From Rubrivivax gelatinosus IL144 (GTDB lineage Bacteria > Pseudomonadota > Gammaproteobacteria > Burkholderiales > Burkholderiaceae_C): a DNA stretch of 64,000 bases. This document shows, piece after piece, positions 24,770 to 33,688 of the stretch (the stretch's first letter is position 1; the number at the start of each line of letters is the position of its first letter). A program made the translations under genes and the position numbers. The notes beneath the pieces were generated by a model. That model was not told where the DNA came from. It was given only the letters and a program-made list of their open reading frames with translations, and made no database searches. The stretch is taken from the NCBI RefSeq assembly GCF_000284255.1, contig NC_017075.1, positions 744,001 through 808,000 on the forward strand, given 5' to 3'.

Positions 24770-24904
24770 TCAGCGCACGGTGACCGGCGCCGCCGCGGGC
24801 TCGGTGTCGGGGTCGGCCCAGATCCAGGCGCTGACGACCGCCAGCACGATCGTGGCGACGGTCAGCCAGCCGTCCCAGTGCGGACGAGATCCTTTGCGGT
24901 TCAT
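24770..24904 (-). CDS. 44-residue single-span membrane protein leading the two-component operon
   Basis: The frame begins M-N-R-K-G-S-R-P-H-W-D-G-W and continues with a transmembrane helix (about 13-30, L-T-V-A-T-I-V-L-A-V-V-S-A-W-I-W) and a short tail rich in Asp, Pro and Ala. A strong ribosome site AAGGAGG lies seven bases before the ATG. It stops 35 bases before the response regulator on the same strand, so it is probably the first gene of the operon. The basic N-terminus points to a cytoplasmic N-end. Function unknown; it might modulate the sensor kinase, by analogy with small membrane proteins of other two-component systems. Confidence 0.65.
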   Translation of the reverse strand: MNRKGSRPHWDGWLTVATIVLAVVSAWIWADPDTEPAAAPVTVR

Positions 24905-25125
24905 CGGCGGCCTCCTTTCGGTGGCATGACTCGATGCGGGCGGGGGCCGCGGACCCGTTCGCGGCCACGGGCCCGACGACGACGATCTTGCATGCCTTGG
25001 CGATCAGGTGGGGACGATCCCCCCAGAGCAAAGCTCGTGCCGCCAGCGCCGTGCCGTGAACAAGGCCGCGGCGACCGTCTTCTTCGGCGCTTTCGGCGGC
25101 CGCCCGGCCGGGAGAATCGGCCACG

Positions 25126-26280
25126 ATGGAGCCCGAACGCCGCGACGAATGGGCCGCCCGCGTGGTGGCCTGGCATCACCGCGACCCGCTGGCGCTGCGC
25201 GTGACGCCGCAGCAGGTGGGCGAGTTCGGCTGGGTGGACCTGCCGTTCGCCGGCGGTGCACGCCGTGCGCGCTGGCGCCCGGTGTTCACCGAGAAGGTGC
25301 TGGAGGCCGTCTCGGCGCGCCGCCTGGCCGCCTGGGCCCGCCGCCACGGCCAGGAATCCCGCCCGGAGGCCGACGGCCTGCCGCTGCACCAGGTGGCGAT
25401 CGACCGCGCCCTGGTGCCCGAAGACGGCGTCGCCGTCGTGCTCTGGCTCGGCCAGGCGACGCTGCAGACGCCGGCCGGGCCGGTGCAGGTGCTGCTGGAC
25501 AGCCGTCCCGGCGGCGCGGTGCTGGGACGCCGCCGTCGCAGCCGGCGCCGCGTCGCGGTGGCCGTGATCGCCCTGGCCGCCGTCGCCGCGCTGGCCGGCG
25601 CCTTCGCCTGGGTGGTGCAGCGTGGGCGTGGCGACGAGTTCGCGGCGCCGCCGGTGGCCGCCGCGTCGGCACCGGTGGCGGCGTCTGCTGCTTCGGGGGC
25701 GGCGTCGTCGGCTTCGGCGCCGGCGGCCGCTTCGGCCCCTGCGTCGGCCGCCGCTTCGGCAGCGTCCGCGCCGACCACGGCCTCGTCGGCCGCGGCTGCC
25801 TCTGCGGCGTCTTCCGCCTCCCCGGCCTCGGCCGCTGCGGCGGCTTCGTCGCCGCTCCCCAAGCTCTCGGTGGCTCCGCCGACGCCGATCATCACGCCGC
25901 GTGCGCTCGACGCCGACGGCCACCGGCTGCGCGAGCCGCCGGCCTTCCTGCTCGGCGACGACGAACGCCGCGCGGCGCGCCGCGCCGGCGAGGCCGCACG
26001 GGCCGCGTCGGCGGCGCGCCGCGCCGACCGCCACGAGATCGTCTACGCGCTCGTCACGCGTGCGTCGCGCACGCCGGCCGAGTCGCGCCTGCTCGGCCGA
26101 GACCTGGAGGCCGCGCTCGGTGCGCTCAAGGGCACGCCGCGCTGCCCGCGTGTCGAGGTCCTGCCGGCGGGCGACGACTGGCGCGCGGTGTGCTGGCCGC
26201 TGCTCAAGCGCGACGAGGCCCAGCGCCTGCGCGATCTGCTCGTCGAGCGCGGCCAGCGCGTCGAGATGATCGAGTTCTGA
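25126..26280 (+). CDS. membrane protein with Ala/Ser linker and SPOR-like C-terminus
   Basis: 384 residues: a cytoplasmic N-domain (1-135) with W-V-D-L-P-F and R-W-R-P-V-F-T-E-K-V-L, one transmembrane helix (about 143-164) after the basic stretch G-R-R-R-R-S-R-R-R, a low-complexity Ala/Ser/Pro linker (about 171-245) and a periplasmic C-terminal part. The last 45 residues (C-P-R-V-E-V-L-P-A-G-D-D-W-R-A-V, then E-A-Q-R-L-R-D-L-L-V-E-R-G) resemble an SPOR-type fold with a disulphide-capable cysteine pair. Divergent from the small membrane protein gene. I do not recognise a specific family. Confidence 0.6.
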   Translation: MEPERRDEWAARVVAWHHRDPLALRVTPQQVGEFGWVDLPFAGGARRARWRPVFTEKVLEAVSARRLAAWARRHGQESRPEADGLPLHQVAIDRALVPEDGVAVVLWLGQATLQTPAGPVQVLLDSRPGGAVLGRRRRSRRRVAVAVIALAAVAALAGAFAWVVQRGRGDEFAAPPVAAASAPVAASAASGAASSASAPAAASAPASAAASAASAPTTASSAAAASAASSASPASAAAAASSPLPKLSVAPPTPIITPRALDADGHRLREPPAFLLGDDERRAARRAGEAARAASAARRADRHEIVYALVTRASRTPAESRLLGRDLEAALGALKGTPRCPRVEVLPAGDDWRAVCWPLLKRDEAQRLRDLLVERGQRVEMIEF

Positions 26281-26354
26281 GCGCCTCCGCCGCAGCCTTC
26301 GCGCACGCGTACACGGATCCGCGCCCGGAATCCGTTACGCTACGGGGTGCCGAT

Positions 26355-26368
26355 CTGACTGAAGTCAA
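26355..26368 (-). promoter_or_regulatory. FNR/DNR-like box upstream of nitronate monooxygenase operon
   Basis: On the minus strand the sequence reads TTGACTTCAGTCAG, i.e. TTGAC-N4-GTCAG; one base from a symmetric TTGAC-N4-GTCAA site. It lies 77-90 bases upstream of the gene start, similar in placement to the boxes at norC and dnr. Confidence 0.45.
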
Positions 26369-26444
26369 GGCCGCCCGCTGCCGGGCGCGATGCAATGCCG
26401 CACGCCGGACGCCCGTCCCGCGTGCCTGACCGCGAGAACCCACG

Positions 26445-27692
26445 ATGTTGATGCCCACCTCGGTCGACCAGACCGTCGAAATCCTGCGCGACAAGCTCGA
26501 GCGCAGCGTGCTGCGCCCGCTGAAGCTGGCCGGCCGCGAACTGCTGCCGATCGTGCAAGGCGGCATGGGCGTCGGCATCTCGGCGCACCGCCTGGCCGGC
26601 AGCGTGGCCTCGCTCGGCGCCGTCGGCACGCTCTCCTCGGTCGACCTGCGCCGCCATCACCCCGACCTGATGGAGCGCACCCAGCACTGCCACAAGGGGC
26701 TGAACGGCGAGGCCGACAAGAAGGCGATCAACGACGCCAACCTCGAGGCCATCGACCGCGAGATCCGTGCCGCGCGCGAGATCTCCCAGGGCCGCGGCCT
26801 GCTGGCGATCAACGTCATGCGCGCCGTCGGCGAATACGCGCCGTCGGTGGTGCGCGCGCTGCGCTCGGGCATCGACGCGGTCGTCGTCGGCGCCGGCCTG
26901 CCGCTGGACCTGCCGGACCTGGCCAAGGAACACCCGAAGACCGCGCTGATCCCGATCCTGTCGGACGCGCGCGGCGTGCAGCTGATCGTCAAGAAGTGGG
27001 AGCGCAAGCAGCGCCGCCCCGACGCCATCGTCATCGAGCACCCGCGGCTGGCCGCCGGCCACCTGGGCGCGGCGCGTGTCGAGGACCTGAACGACCCGCG
27101 CTTCGAGTTCGAGAACGTGATCCCGGCGACGCGCGAGTTCCTGCGCACCGCCGGCATGGAAGACGTGCCGGTGATCGCCGCCGGCGGCATCCGCACGCAC
27201 GAGGACATCGCCCGCCTGCAGAACCTGGGCGCCGCCGCGGTGCAGCTGGGCACGCCCTTCGTCGCCACCGAGGAATGCGACGCCCACCCGGCGTTCAAGA
27301 AGGTGCTGGCCGAAGCGCGCGACGAAGACCTGGTCGAGTTCACCAGCGTCGCCGGCCTGCCGGCGCGTGCGGTCAAGACGCACTGGCTGAAGAACTACCT
27401 CAACGCCGAGCCCAAGCTGCAGGAGATCGCGCACAAGAAGCCGCGCTGCGTCGTGACCTTCGACTGCCTGGCCCAGTGCGGGCTGCGCGACGGCTTCAAG
27501 GGCTGGGGCCAGTTCTGCATCGACACCCAGCTCGCCGCCGCGGTGCGTGGCGACGTCATGAAGGGCCTGTTCTTCCGCGGCGTCGGCCAGATGCCGTTCG
27601 GCAACCGCATCGTCCAGGTGCGCGAGCTGCTGGAGAAGCTGCTGACGCCGGTGCAGATGCCGGTGCACGTCGGCGCCCACGCCGCCGCCTGA
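26445..27692 (+). CDS. nitronate monooxygenase-family flavoprotein
   Basis: 415 residues. A TIM-barrel FMN enzyme of the 2-nitropropane dioxygenase/nitronate monooxygenase family: P-I-V-Q-G-G-M-G-V-G-I-S near the start, V-V-V-G-A-G-L-P-L-D, V-I-A-A-G-G-I-R-T-H-E-D (phosphate binding) and G-A-A-A-V-Q-L-G-T-P-F. The C-terminal cysteines (F-D-C-L-A-Q-C-G-L) are shared by a subgroup that often lies near NO-detoxification genes. It would oxidise alkyl nitronates or a related toxic compound. Followed by a SirB2-like and a hemerythrin gene in the same direction. Confidence 0.85.
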   Translation: MLMPTSVDQTVEILRDKLERSVLRPLKLAGRELLPIVQGGMGVGISAHRLAGSVASLGAVGTLSSVDLRRHHPDLMERTQHCHKGLNGEADKKAINDANLEAIDREIRAAREISQGRGLLAINVMRAVGEYAPSVVRALRSGIDAVVVGAGLPLDLPDLAKEHPKTALIPILSDARGVQLIVKKWERKQRRPDAIVIEHPRLAAGHLGAARVEDLNDPRFEFENVIPATREFLRTAGMEDVPVIAAGGIRTHEDIARLQNLGAAAVQLGTPFVATEECDAHPAFKKVLAEARDEDLVEFTSVAGLPARAVKTHWLKNYLNAEPKLQEIAHKKPRCVVTFDCLAQCGLRDGFKGWGQFCIDTQLAAAVRGDVMKGLFFRGVGQMPFGNRIVQVRELLEKLLTPVQMPVHVGAHAAA

Positions 27693-27735
27693 GGCTGCGT
27701 CGCCGGCGGGCGCGGGCCTTGCCGGCACCGACCCG

Positions 27736-28143
27736 ATGTCCCTGGCCGCCGCCTACGCCGAGATCAAGCTGGCGCACCTCGCGCTCGTCGCGGCCAGCGG
27801 TTTGCTGTTCGCCGTGCGCGGCGCGGCGGTGCTCGCCGGCCAGCGCTGGGCGATGGTCAAGCCGCTGCGCGTGGCCAGCTATGTCATCGACACGCTGCTG
27901 CTGGCCGCCGGCGCCACCTTGTGGACGCTTCTTGCGCTGCAGCCGTTGCGCGACGCCTGGCTCGGGACCAAGCTCGTGCTGCTCGTCGTCTACGTCGTGC
28001 TCGGCTCGATCGCGCTCAAGCGGGGCCGCACGCCGGCGGCGCGGGCCGCCGCCTATGCCGCCGCGCTGACGGTGTTCCTCTACATGGTGTCGGTGGCGCG
28101 GGCGCACCATCCGCTGGGCGTGTTCGCCGCCTGGTGGAGCTGA
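27736..28143 (+). CDS. SirB2-family membrane protein
   Basis: 135 residues with four hydrophobic helices (about 8-28, 47-68, 77-93, 104-124) and the SirB2 signature: K-L-A-H-L near the N-terminus, then R-V-A-S-Y-V-I-D-T-L-L-L-A-A-G. The family was named for a Salmonella regulator but its biochemical role is unclear. It sits 43 bases after the nitronate monooxygenase gene and 13 bases before a hemerythrin gene, so the three form an operon. Confidence 0.85.
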   Translation: MSLAAAYAEIKLAHLALVAASGLLFAVRGAAVLAGQRWAMVKPLRVASYVIDTLLLAAGATLWTLLALQPLRDAWLGTKLVLLVVYVVLGSIALKRGRTPAARAAAYAAALTVFLYMVSVARAHHPLGVFAAWWS

Positions 28144-28156
28144 TCCGGGAGGCGCG

Positions 28157-28681
28157 ATGGCCACGTTCCCGCTGCACGACGGCCCGAGTGCCGGTTTCGA
28201 CGCTCCGTTCGAGATGCTCGAAGCCTGCCACGACCGCGTCGAACGCATGCTGTCGCTGCTGGAGCGCCTGCGTGCGCACCTCGAGCAGCGCGGCGGCGCC
28301 GTCGACGACCAGGCGCGCCACGCCGCACGCGACGTGATGCGCTACTTCGACCTCGCCGCGCCCAACCACCACGAGGACGAGGAACGCCACGTCTTCCCGG
28401 CGCTGCGCGAGCAGGGCGAGGCCGCGCTGGCCGACCGCCTGCAGGCCGAGCACGCCCAGATGGCGACCGCCTGGTACGCGCTAAAGCCGACGCTGGCCGC
28501 GGTCGCCGACGGCCACTGGGACGCGGCCGTCGTGCCGCAGTGGGAGGCCTTCGTCGCGATGTACCGGCGCCACGTCGCCGACGAAGACGAGCGCGCCTAC
28601 CCGGCCGCCGCCGCGGCGATCGACGACCGCTGCCTGGTGCGCATGGCCGAGGAGATGGCGCACCGCCGCGGCCTGCGCTGA
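28157..28681 (+). CDS. hemerythrin HHE-domain protein
   Basis: 174 residues, an all-helical HHE domain. Putative iron ligands: H in E-A-C-H-D-R-V, H-H-E-D-E-E-R-H-V-F (two histidines and a glutamate), E-H-A-Q-M and R-R-H-V-A-D-E-D-E-R. Such cytoplasmic di-iron proteins bind O2 or NO or protect against nitrosative stress. Last gene of the nitronate monooxygenase operon and the second hemerythrin of the window; the first is divergent from norC. Confidence 0.87.
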   Translation: MATFPLHDGPSAGFDAPFEMLEACHDRVERMLSLLERLRAHLEQRGGAVDDQARHAARDVMRYFDLAAPNHHEDEERHVFPALREQGEAALADRLQAEHAQMATAWYALKPTLAAVADGHWDAAVVPQWEAFVAMYRRHVADEDERAYPAAAAAIDDRCLVRMAEEMAHRRGLR

Positions 28682-28777
28682 CCCCCCAACGCAACGTGGC
28701 GTCACAACCCGTTTCCTGACCTGGGCCGGATGCGCGGCCCGGGGCCGGGCGCACAATGCCCGCAGGAGGTCGACGGC

Positions 28778-29995
28778 ATGTCGTCAGGCAAGATTCTCGT
28801 GGCCCAGGGTGGGGGGCCGACCGCAGTCATCAACCAGTCGCTCGTCGGCGTCGTGCTCGAGGCGCGGCGCTTTCGCGACGTGCGCCTGGTCTACGGCGCG
28901 CGCCACGGCGTGCGCGGCATCGTCGACGAGGACTTCGTCGACCTGACGCAGGAAACCAGCCACAACCTCGAGCAGGTCGCCAACACGCCGTCGTCGGCGC
29001 TGGGCTCGACGCGCGACAAGCCCGACCTGAAGTACTGCCAGGAGATCTTCAAGGTCCTGCAGGCGCACGAGATCGAGCACTTCTTCTACATCGGCGGCAA
29101 CGACTCGTCGGACACGGTGCGCATCGTCAGCGAGCAGGCGATCAAGGCCGGCTACCCGCTGCGCGCGATCCACATCCCGAAGACGATCGACAACGACCTC
29201 GTCGGCAGCGACCACACGCCCGGCTTCCCGAGCGCGGCGCGTTTCGTCGCCCAGGCCTTCGCCGGCGCCAACCTCGACAACGCGGCGCTGCCGGGCGTCT
29301 ACGTCGGCGTCGTGATGGGCCGCCACGCCGGCTTCCTGACCGCCGCCAGCGCGCTGGGCAAGAAGTTCCCCGACGACGGCCCGCACCTGATCTACCTGCC
29401 CGAGCGTGTCTTCGACATCGGCCAGTTCCTGCGCGACGTGAAGACGATGTACGAGCGCCACGGCCGCTGCGTCATCGCCGTCAGCGAAGGCATCCACGAC
29501 GCCTCGGGCACGCCGATCGTCGTGCAGCTGGCCAAGGCCGTCGAGCACGACGCGCACGGCAACGTGCAGCTCTCGGGCAACGGCGCGCTGGCCGACCTGC
29601 TGTGCGAGGAGATCAAGTCCAAGCTGAAGATCAAGCGCGTGCGCGGCGACACCTTCGGCTACCTGCAGAGGAGCTTCATCGGCTGCGTCAGCGACGTCGA
29701 CCAGCGCGAGGCGCGCGAAGTCGGCGAGAAGGCCGTGCAGTTCGCGATGTGGGGCAAGAGCGACGGCTCGGTGGCGATCAAGCGCACCGGCTTCTACTCG
29801 GTCGACTACGAGCTGCTGCCGCTGGCCGCGGTGGCCGGCAAGACGCGCACGATGGACGACGAGTTCATCACCGCCGAAGGCACCGACGTCACCGACGCCT
29901 TCCGCATGTATCTGCGGCCGCTGCTGGGCTCGCGCATGCCCGATGCCTACCGGCTGCGGCCGGCTCCCGTTCCCAAGGTGCTGAGGACCCCATGA
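28778..29995 (+). CDS. pfp: 6-phosphofructokinase, probably PPi-dependent
   Basis: 405 residues, longer than bacterial ATP-type Pfk (about 320). Catalytic P-K-T-I-D-N-D (134-140) has the lysine found in PPi-using enzymes where ATP enzymes have glycine. The phosphate-donor loop reads G-G-N-D (106-109), with no glycine in the place that allows ATP. M-G-R-H-A-G-F-L is the sugar-phosphate site. It phosphorylates fructose 6-phosphate, reversibly if PPi is the donor. GGAGG precedes the ATG at 28778. It overlaps the next gene by ATGA. Confidence 0.88.
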   Translation: MSSGKILVAQGGGPTAVINQSLVGVVLEARRFRDVRLVYGARHGVRGIVDEDFVDLTQETSHNLEQVANTPSSALGSTRDKPDLKYCQEIFKVLQAHEIEHFFYIGGNDSSDTVRIVSEQAIKAGYPLRAIHIPKTIDNDLVGSDHTPGFPSAARFVAQAFAGANLDNAALPGVYVGVVMGRHAGFLTAASALGKKFPDDGPHLIYLPERVFDIGQFLRDVKTMYERHGRCVIAVSEGIHDASGTPIVVQLAKAVEHDAHGNVQLSGNGALADLLCEEIKSKLKIKRVRGDTFGYLQRSFIGCVSDVDQREAREVGEKAVQFAMWGKSDGSVAIKRTGFYSVDYELLPLAAVAGKTRTMDDEFITAEGTDVTDAFRMYLRPLLGSRMPDAYRLRPAPVPKVLRTP

Positions 29996-30897
29996 ACGCG
30001 GCACTCGACCCGGTGCTGGCCCGGCAGAGCCAGCCTCTCGGTCCGGCGCTGCCGGGCGATCGTCTGGCTTTTCCCGGCGGCCTGGTCTGCTACACGATGG
30101 GCAGCGGCGCGCCGCTGCTGCTCGTGCACAGCGTCAACGCCGCGGCCTCGGCCGCCGAGCTGCGGCCGGTCTACGAGCACTACGCCACCTGGCGCACGGT
30201 GTTCGCGCTCGACCTGCCGGGTTTCGGCCTGTCCGAGCGCAGCGACCGCGAGTACACGCCGCGGCTGATGACCGACGCGCTGCACGAGGCGGCGGCGCAG
30301 ATCCGCCAGCGCTGCGGCCCCGGGCCGCTGGACGCGGTCGGGCTGTCGCTGGGCTGCGAGTTCCTGGCGCGTGCGGCCTGCGAGCGGCCGCGCAACTGGG
30401 GCCGGCTGGCCCTGGTCAGCCCGACGGGCTTCCGCGGCAGCAAGCCGCTGCGCGGCGCGCCGGGCTCGACGCGTGCGATCCCCGGCCTGCACGCCGTGCT
30501 GTCGGTGCCGCTGTGGGCGCCGTTCCTGTTCGACAACCTGACGCGGCCCAAGGTCGTGCGCTACTTCCTCGAGAAGACCTGGGGCGGCCGTCAGATCGAC
30601 GAGCAGGCCTGGGCCTACGCGGTGGAGACCGCGCGCGCGCCCGGTGCGCGGCACGCACCGCTGGCCTTCCTGTCGGGCGGGCTGTTCAGCGCCGACATCC
30701 TCGACGTCTACGACAAGCTGCGCCAGCCGGTGTGGATGTGCCACGGCGTGCGCGGCGACTTCACCGACTACCGCGCGAAGAAGGAAGTCGAGAAGAAGCC
30801 CAACTGGCGCTTCAACGTCTTCCAGACCGGCGCGCTGCCGTACTTCGAGCGGCCGCAGGAGTTCTTCGCCGTCTGCGACCGCTTCCTCACGCGCTGA
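29992..30897 (+). CDS. alpha/beta hydrolase, coupled to pfp
   Basis: 301 residues. Core motifs: L-L-L-V-H-S-V-N-A-A oxyanion region, D-L-P-G-F-G-L-S-E-R, nucleophile elbow V-G-L-S-L-G-C (serine about 117) and a late G-V-R-G-D-F. The expected catalytic histidine near the C-terminus is not obvious in F-Q-T-G-A-L-P-Y-F, where many homologues have G-x-x-P-x-x-E. Its ATG overlaps the pfp stop codon. Substrate unknown; the coupling to pfp may be organisational rather than metabolic. Confidence 0.8.
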   Translation: MNAALDPVLARQSQPLGPALPGDRLAFPGGLVCYTMGSGAPLLLVHSVNAAASAAELRPVYEHYATWRTVFALDLPGFGLSERSDREYTPRLMTDALHEAAAQIRQRCGPGPLDAVGLSLGCEFLARAACERPRNWGRLALVSPTGFRGSKPLRGAPGSTRAIPGLHAVLSVPLWAPFLFDNLTRPKVVRYFLEKTWGGRQIDEQAWAYAVETARAPGARHAPLAFLSGGLFSADILDVYDKLRQPVWMCHGVRGDFTDYRAKKEVEKKPNWRFNVFQTGALPYFERPQEFFAVCDRFLTR

Positions 30898-30900
30898 GCC

Positions 30901-30924
30901 CCGGCGGCGGCCACGCGCCGCCGG
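30901..30924. terminator. hairpin between convergent hydrolase and acetyltransferase genes
   Basis: CCGGCGGCG and CGCCGCCGG form nine base pairs with a six-base loop. It fills the 42-base gap between convergent genes; no T-run is present on either side. Confidence 0.6.
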
Positions 30925-30939
30925 CCGGGCGTCACCGCG

Positions 30940-33564
30940 TCACAGGGTCTTGGCCGCCATCTTGAAGTCGGGGTCCTCGGGGAAGGGCGAGATCGTGAAG
31001 CCGAGGCTTCGCATCAGCCTGAGCATGTTGGCGTTGTTGGCCAGGATCAGGCCCTCGATCTCGGCCAGCCCCTTGGCGCGCGCGAAGTCGACGATCGACA
31101 GCATCAGCCGCGAACCCAGCCCCTGGCCCTTGAACTCGTCGGCCACCGCCAGCGAGAACTCGCAGGTCGTCTGGTCGGGGTTGGTGATGTAGCGCGAGAC
31201 GCCGATGATGCGTTCGCTCTCGTGGAAGCTGCCGTCCTCGGCGACGTGGCGCTCGTGCAGCACGGCGACCAGCGCCATCTCGCGGTCGTAGTCGATCAGC
31301 GTGTAGCGCGCCAGCATGCGCGCCGGCAGCTCGGGCATCGTGCTGGCGAAGCGGAAGTAGCGGCTCTCCTCGGACAGCCCGCGCACGAAGGACTGCAGCA
31401 TGTCGGCGTCGTCCGGGCGGATCGGGCGGATCGTGTACAGCCCGCCGCCCTTCATCGGCCACTCGCGTTCCTGGCTCGACGGGTAGGGCAGGATCGCCAG
31501 GTGGTTGTAGCTGTGCGGCGCCGCCGCCGAGTGGTCGATGACGATGCGCGCGTCGACCGCGACCGCGCCGTTCTCGTCGACGATGATCGGGTTGATGTCC
31601 ATCTCGCGCAGCTGCGGCAGCTCGCAGACCATCTCCGAGACGCGCAGCAGCACCTGCTCGAGCGCCTGGATGTCCGCCGGCAGCGCGCCGCGCCATTCGC
31701 CGAGCGACTCGGCGACGCGCGCCCGTTCGATCAGCCGGTGGGCCAGGAACTGGTTCAGCGGCGGCAGCTCCATCGTGCGGTCGGCGATCAGCTCGATCAT
31801 CGTGCCGCCGGCGCCGAAGGTGATGACCGGGCCGAACGGGTCGTCGGTGGTCAGGCCGACGTAGACCTCGCGCGTCTTGCCGCGCGAGTTGCGCCCGGCC
31901 ATCGGCTGCACCGTGATGCCGTTGATGCGCGCGCTGGGCATCGCCCGGCGCACCGCGTCCATCATGTCGTTGAAGCGGTCGCGCACCTGGGCGGCGCTGT
32001 GCACGTCCAGCGCCACGCCCTTGACGTCGCTCTTGTGCGAGATGTCGGGCGAGTCGATCTTCAGCGCCACCGGGTAGCCCAGCTGGCTGGCGATCAGCAT
32101 CGCCTCGTTGGGCGTGCGCGCGAGCATCGTGCGCGTCACCGGGATGTGGAAGGCCGCCAGCAGCGCCTTGCTCTCCATCTCGGTCAGCACGCGGCGGCGC
32201 TCGGTCAGCACGCCTTCGATCAGCAGCCGCGCGCCTTCGGTGTCGGGGTCGGCCAGGTGCGACAGCGAGGCCGGTGTCTGCTGCAGCAGCTGCTGGTTGC
32301 GGTAGAAGCTCGCGATGCTGTGGAAGGCGTCGACCGCGGCTTCCGGCGTGCGGAAGGTCGGGATCAGCCGTCCGGCCAGGTACTCGCGCGCCGGGCGCAC
32401 GACGGTGTCGCCCATCCAGCACGACAGCACCGGCTTGCCGCTGGGCGAGTAGGCCTCGCCGACGCCGTGGGCGATGGCCAGCGGGTCCTCGCCGGCCTTG
32501 GGCGAGTAGATCAGCAGGATGCCGTCGGCGCCGCGATCGGCCAGCGCCTGCTGCAGCGCTTCGCGGTAGCGCGCGCCGTCGGCGTCTTCACCCAGGTCGG
32601 CGACGCCGGTGACGTCCAGGCCGATCTCGTCGGCCCAGTCGGCGGCCAGCACGCCCGGGCCGCCGCCGTTGGTGATGATCGCCAGCCGCTTGCCCACCGG
32701 GCGGAAGCGCGAGGCCAGGCACTTGGCGGCCGAGAACAGCTGCACGAAGGTGCGCACGCGCACGACGCCGGCGCGGCGCAGCGCGGCGTCGAAGACGTCG
32801 TCGGCGCCGACGATCGAGGCCGAGTGCGTCAGCGCGGCGTGCGAGCCGGCCGGCTTGCGCCCGGCCTTCATCACGACCACCGGCTTGGCGTAGGCCGCCG
32901 CGCGCAGCGCGCTCATGAAGCGGCGTGCGTGGCGGATGCCTTCCATGTAGACCAGGATGCTCTGCGTCTGGCCGTCGTTGGCCAGGAAGTCCAGCGCCTG
33001 CGGCAGGTCGACGGCGGTGTTCGGGCCCAGCGAGATGACGTTGGAAAAGCCGATGCCGTTGTGCTGCGCCCAGTCGAGGATCGAGGCCGTCAGCGCGCCC
33101 GACTGCGAAATCAGCCCCAGCGGGCCGGGCGCGGCCAGCGGCCCCAGCGCGCTGGCGTTGAGCTTGAGCGCCGGGCGCTGGAAGCCCAGGCTGTTGGGGC
33201 CCAGCAGGTGCACGCCGTAGCGCCGCGCGACCTGGTGCAGCTCGGCGCAGGTTTCCAGCGGCAGGCCGCTGGAGACGATCAGCGCGGCGCGGCAGCGGAT
33301 GCGGCCGACGATCTCCATCGCCGCCGGGATCTGCTCGGGCGGCAGCGCGATCAGCGCCAAGTCGGCGCGAGAGGCCGCCAGGTCGGCCAGCGTGCCGGTC
33401 ATCGAGATGTCCAGCCAGGTGATCGGGCCGGCGTAGCCGCCGTCGATCAGCGAACGGCGCAGCGTGCGCGCCAGCGGCGTCGGGGCCTCGTCGCTGTCCG
33501 GGTCGCCGGCGAAGACGACGATCGATTTCGGCGCGAAGAGCGAGCTGAGGATGTGACGGTCCAC
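30940..33564 (-). CDS. Pat-type protein acetyltransferase (acyl-CoA synthetase-like fused to GNAT)
   Basis: 874 residues. Order: CoA-binding domain (about 10-140), succinyl-CoA ligase-like domains (about 145-460), ATP-grasp region (about 470-700, with V-A-L-K-I-D-S-P-D-I-S-H-K-S-D) and a C-terminal GNAT domain (about 715-870, with G-Q-G-L-G-S-R-L-M). This architecture is that of Pat/YfiQ/Pka, which acetylates lysines of metabolic enzymes such as acetyl-CoA synthetase. Start is a GTG at 33564 with a weak ribosome site; no better in-frame start exists. Cytosolic. Confidence 0.88.
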   Translation of the reverse strand: MDRHILSSLFAPKSIVVFAGDPDSDEAPTPLARTLRRSLIDGGYAGPITWLDISMTGTLADLAASRADLALIALPPEQIPAAMEIVGRIRCRAALIVSSGLPLETCAELHQVARRYGVHLLGPNSLGFQRPALKLNASALGPLAAPGPLGLISQSGALTASILDWAQHNGIGFSNVISLGPNTAVDLPQALDFLANDGQTQSILVYMEGIRHARRFMSALRAAAYAKPVVVMKAGRKPAGSHAALTHSASIVGADDVFDAALRRAGVVRVRTFVQLFSAAKCLASRFRPVGKRLAIITNGGGPGVLAADWADEIGLDVTGVADLGEDADGARYREALQQALADRGADGILLIYSPKAGEDPLAIAHGVGEAYSPSGKPVLSCWMGDTVVRPAREYLAGRLIPTFRTPEAAVDAFHSIASFYRNQQLLQQTPASLSHLADPDTEGARLLIEGVLTERRRVLTEMESKALLAAFHIPVTRTMLARTPNEAMLIASQLGYPVALKIDSPDISHKSDVKGVALDVHSAAQVRDRFNDMMDAVRRAMPSARINGITVQPMAGRNSRGKTREVYVGLTTDDPFGPVITFGAGGTMIELIADRTMELPPLNQFLAHRLIERARVAESLGEWRGALPADIQALEQVLLRVSEMVCELPQLREMDINPIIVDENGAVAVDARIVIDHSAAAPHSYNHLAILPYPSSQEREWPMKGGGLYTIRPIRPDDADMLQSFVRGLSEESRYFRFASTMPELPARMLARYTLIDYDREMALVAVLHERHVAEDGSFHESERIIGVSRYITNPDQTTCEFSLAVADEFKGQGLGSRLMLSIVDFARAKGLAEIEGLILANNANMLRLMRSLGFTISPFPEDPDFKMAAKTL

Positions 33565-33688
33565 GATGGAGCTTTCGTCGTCTTGGGTTAACCGCGGAGG
33601 ATAGGCGAGGGGCTCGTTTCGCGGTCGTGCGCTCTACACGGTCGCGGTGGGCGTGTTGATCTTGCGCAAGCGCCGCGTGGCGCCGGCG

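Noticed and set aside
25680..25860. Tandem DNA repeat in the Ala/Ser-coding stretch
   Set aside because: Periodic GCC/TCG triplets reflect a low-complexity protein linker; no fixed repeat unit longer than a few codons recurs.
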